DNA of 64,000 nucleotides, from NCBI GenBank assembly GCA_963383645.1, contig OY726574.1, forward strand, positions 62,421,404 through 62,485,403, in the 5' to 3' direction. Positions 62,609 to 64,000 of this stretch are shown here, piece by piece (position 1 is the stretch's first letter; each line of letters begins with the position of its first letter). The stretch comes from Muscardinus avellanarius (taxonomy: Eukaryota > Chordata > Mammalia > Rodentia > Gliridae). The notes under the pieces were generated by a model. That model was not told the origin of the DNA. It did no database searches and worked only from the letters and a program-made list of their open reading frames with translations. Position numbers and translations under genes: made by a program.

Positions 62609-62728
62609 GTAAGTCCTCCTCCCGGGAAACGGCTGCCCAGGTTCCTGCAGCCGGCATGGCAAAGCCACCGCAGATCCTACAGAGGGAAGCTGCGTTGCTT
62701 CCCGTTCTCTGAAAATGCAAAGTGGCAG

Positions 62729-62959
62729 CCGGGTGCGGTGAGCGCGCTGTCATCCCAGCATTCGGGAGGCTGAGACCGGAGGCTCGTGGCTCGCGGACAG
62801 CCTCAGCTACTTAGTGAGGCCCTCGGCAACTCAGTGAGACCGGTTTCAAAATAAAGAATAAAAAGGGGCAGGGGGTGTAGCTCGGAGGTCGAATGCCCCT
62901 GGGTTCCATCCCCAAACCCACAAAAAAAAAAAAAAAAGAAAGAAAGAAAGAAAATGCAA
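62729..62959 (+). mobile_element. B1-ID composite SINE (type A)
   Basis: AGCCGGGTGCGGTGAGCGCG to GGGTTCCATCCCCAAACCCA, A-tail and GAAA repeats. Confidence 0.92.
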
Positions 62960-63005
62960 GGTAGGTGTGGTGGCACATGCTTGTAATCCAGGCTGAGACC
63001 AGGGA
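62960..63005 (+). mobile_element. B1-like fragment
   Basis: GTAGGTGTGGTGGCACATGC, then TTGTAATCCAGGCTGAGACC; truncated. Confidence 0.7.
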
Positions 63006-63497
63006 GACCCGGCAGCCCTCAGGCCTCGGCCCGCAGTGCACCGCGCAGGGCTGCTCTCCCCTCGGCCGCGGGACCCCACTGGGGCAGCCAGAGGCTTTCT
63101 CTGGTTACTGAGCTTCTGGGAGTAGCTCTTCTCCCGTCGGACATAGTGTGAGCGGTGGCACTCTCTGGCCCCTGGGCCCCGGCCTTCAAGAGCCCGCTCA
63201 GCACTGAGATGGCCTTTGTCCTCCCCATCTGCCTCCCGACCTTGGGACCTCCCTGGAAGGGAGGGGACAGCCTCAAGCTCCCTTTGGAGGGACCCAGTGT
63301 GGACCTAGTCTCAGCCCATTGGCCCTGGGTGTGTTGACCTCATCCCCAGGAAGCAACCCGCCTCCTAAGGGCCATTACCACTGCTGCTTGCGCATACCAT
63401 ACCACCGGCAGCTCACTGAATCTGCAGGAGGCAGGTGGGGAGGGAAGGGGTGAAGAAAACTGGGCGGAAGGCCACAAGTGAAAATATTATCCTGACT
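63006..63497. other. Intronic unique, GC-rich sequence
   Basis: No recognised repeat or next PIEZO2 exon (the expected TIEKIYPYY segment is not present in the window). Confidence 0.6.
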
Positions 63498-63499
63498 CT

Positions 63500-63762
63500 G
63501 CGTGTGGGGGCGCACGCTTGTAATCCCCGCATTCGGGAGGCTGAGACAGGAGGATCACAGTTCCCAGACAGCCTCAGCTACTTAGTGAGGCCCTCTGCAA
63601 CTTAGTAAGGCCCTGTTTCAAAATAAAGAATAAAAAAAGAGGGCTAGGGGTGTAGCTCGGAGGTAGAATGCCCCTGGGCTCCATCCCCAGTACTGAAGAA
63701 GGAAAGAAGGAAGGAAGCAAGCAAGGAAGGAAGGAAGGAAGGAAGGAAGGAAGGAAGGAAGA
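63500..63762 (+). mobile_element. B1-ID composite SINE (type A) with (GAAG)n tail
   Basis: CTGCGTGTGGGGGCGCACGC to GGGCTCCATCCCCAGTACTG, then GAAGGAAGGAAGGAAGGAAG. Confidence 0.92.
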
Positions 63763-63784
63763 TATTATCCTAACAGTTGTACTC

Positions 63785-63945
63785 AGGAGTATTCACCTGT
63801 AATCCCAGCACTTAGGAGGCTGAGACAGGAGGGTCGCAGGTTCGAGGACAGTCTCAGCAACTTTGTGAGCCCTTCAGCAATTCAGAGAGAGCCTATTAAG
63901 GAATGAAGAAACAGAGGGAGGGAGGGAGGGGAAAGGAAGGAGCGT
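63785..63945 (+). mobile_element. B1-ID SINE, left part, with (GGGA)n tail
   Basis: AGGAGTATTCACCTGTAATC to AGAGAGAGCCTATTAAGG; the right half is replaced by GGGAGGGAGGGAGG. Confidence 0.82.
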
Positions 63946-63949
63946 AGTT

Positions 63950-64000
63950 GGACATGGTGGCACATGCCTGTAATCCCAGTACCTGGGAGACTTAGAAATA
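63950..64000 (+). mobile_element. B1-ID SINE cut by window end
   Basis: TTGGACATGGTGGCACATGC, then CCAGTACCTGGGAGACTTAG; continues outside. Confidence 0.85.

Noticed and set aside
1..64000. CRISPR array, operons, phage or other prokaryotic systems
   Set aside because: Tandem repeats here lack spacer architecture, coding is split by GT-AG introns, and the content is a vertebrate gene with SINEs and L1.

Overview
This window is vertebrate genomic DNA. The organism is most likely a squirrel-family rodent (marmot, ground squirrel or tree squirrel). Two signals support this. All genuine coding sequence is a set of GT-AG spliced exons that together read as the mechanosensitive channel PIEZO2. The introns are packed with a composite SINE made of a 7SL-derived B1-like left part and a tRNA-like ID right part, a combination typical of Sciuridae. 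No bacterial, viral or independent second protein-coding gene is visible. The species call is inference.

The window lies wholly inside PIEZO2, transcribed on the + strand. I place 25 exons between 1697 and 62608. Their phases join without a break: 4080 nt, about 1360 residues, close to half of a protein usually near 2,750-2,820 residues. Both ends of the gene are outside the window. The final roughly 170 residues (rest of the cap, inner pore helix, C-terminal domain) lie beyond 64000. In order, the exons encode peripheral blade membrane segments (1697-6729), the beam helix (6570-10430), the segment matching the PIEZO1 lateral plug (11670-16275), a basic cytosolic stretch (21294-22626), more membrane segments plus long acidic and serine-rich cytosolic linkers (25421-45891), the last blade repeats (48118-52605), the anchor (52886-58700), the outer pore helix (58669-58857) and the first half of the extracellular cap (58830-62608).

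Between the plug-like exon (16169-16275) and the next constitutive exon (21294) are candidate cassette exons. One is a clean 99-nt in-frame cassette (17935-18033). The other two (31 nt at 17037 and 65 nt at 17676) only make sense if spliced as a pair, which adds 96 nt. Exon 34245-34409 is also a frame-neutral cassette (165 nt).

The rest is intron. It holds about 70 SINE copies, several nested with readable target-site duplications. It also holds several truncated L1 fragments, one with an inverted arrangement, and many tandem repeats. The largest are a 101-bp minisatellite at 1-560, a 1-kb CA-rich array at 26481-27508, a 24/26-bp minisatellite at 46980-47945 ending about 170 bp before an exon, and a long GGA purine tract at 8422-8710. 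A CpG-, NRF1-, YY1- and CCAAT-bearing segment near 15100-15500 could be a cryptic intronic promoter. I did not find a new multi-gene system. The most useful leads are the coordinated microexon pair, the possible loss of a cap glycosylation site, the coding repeat in exon 35830 and the SINE subfamily with a degraded right-half promoter.
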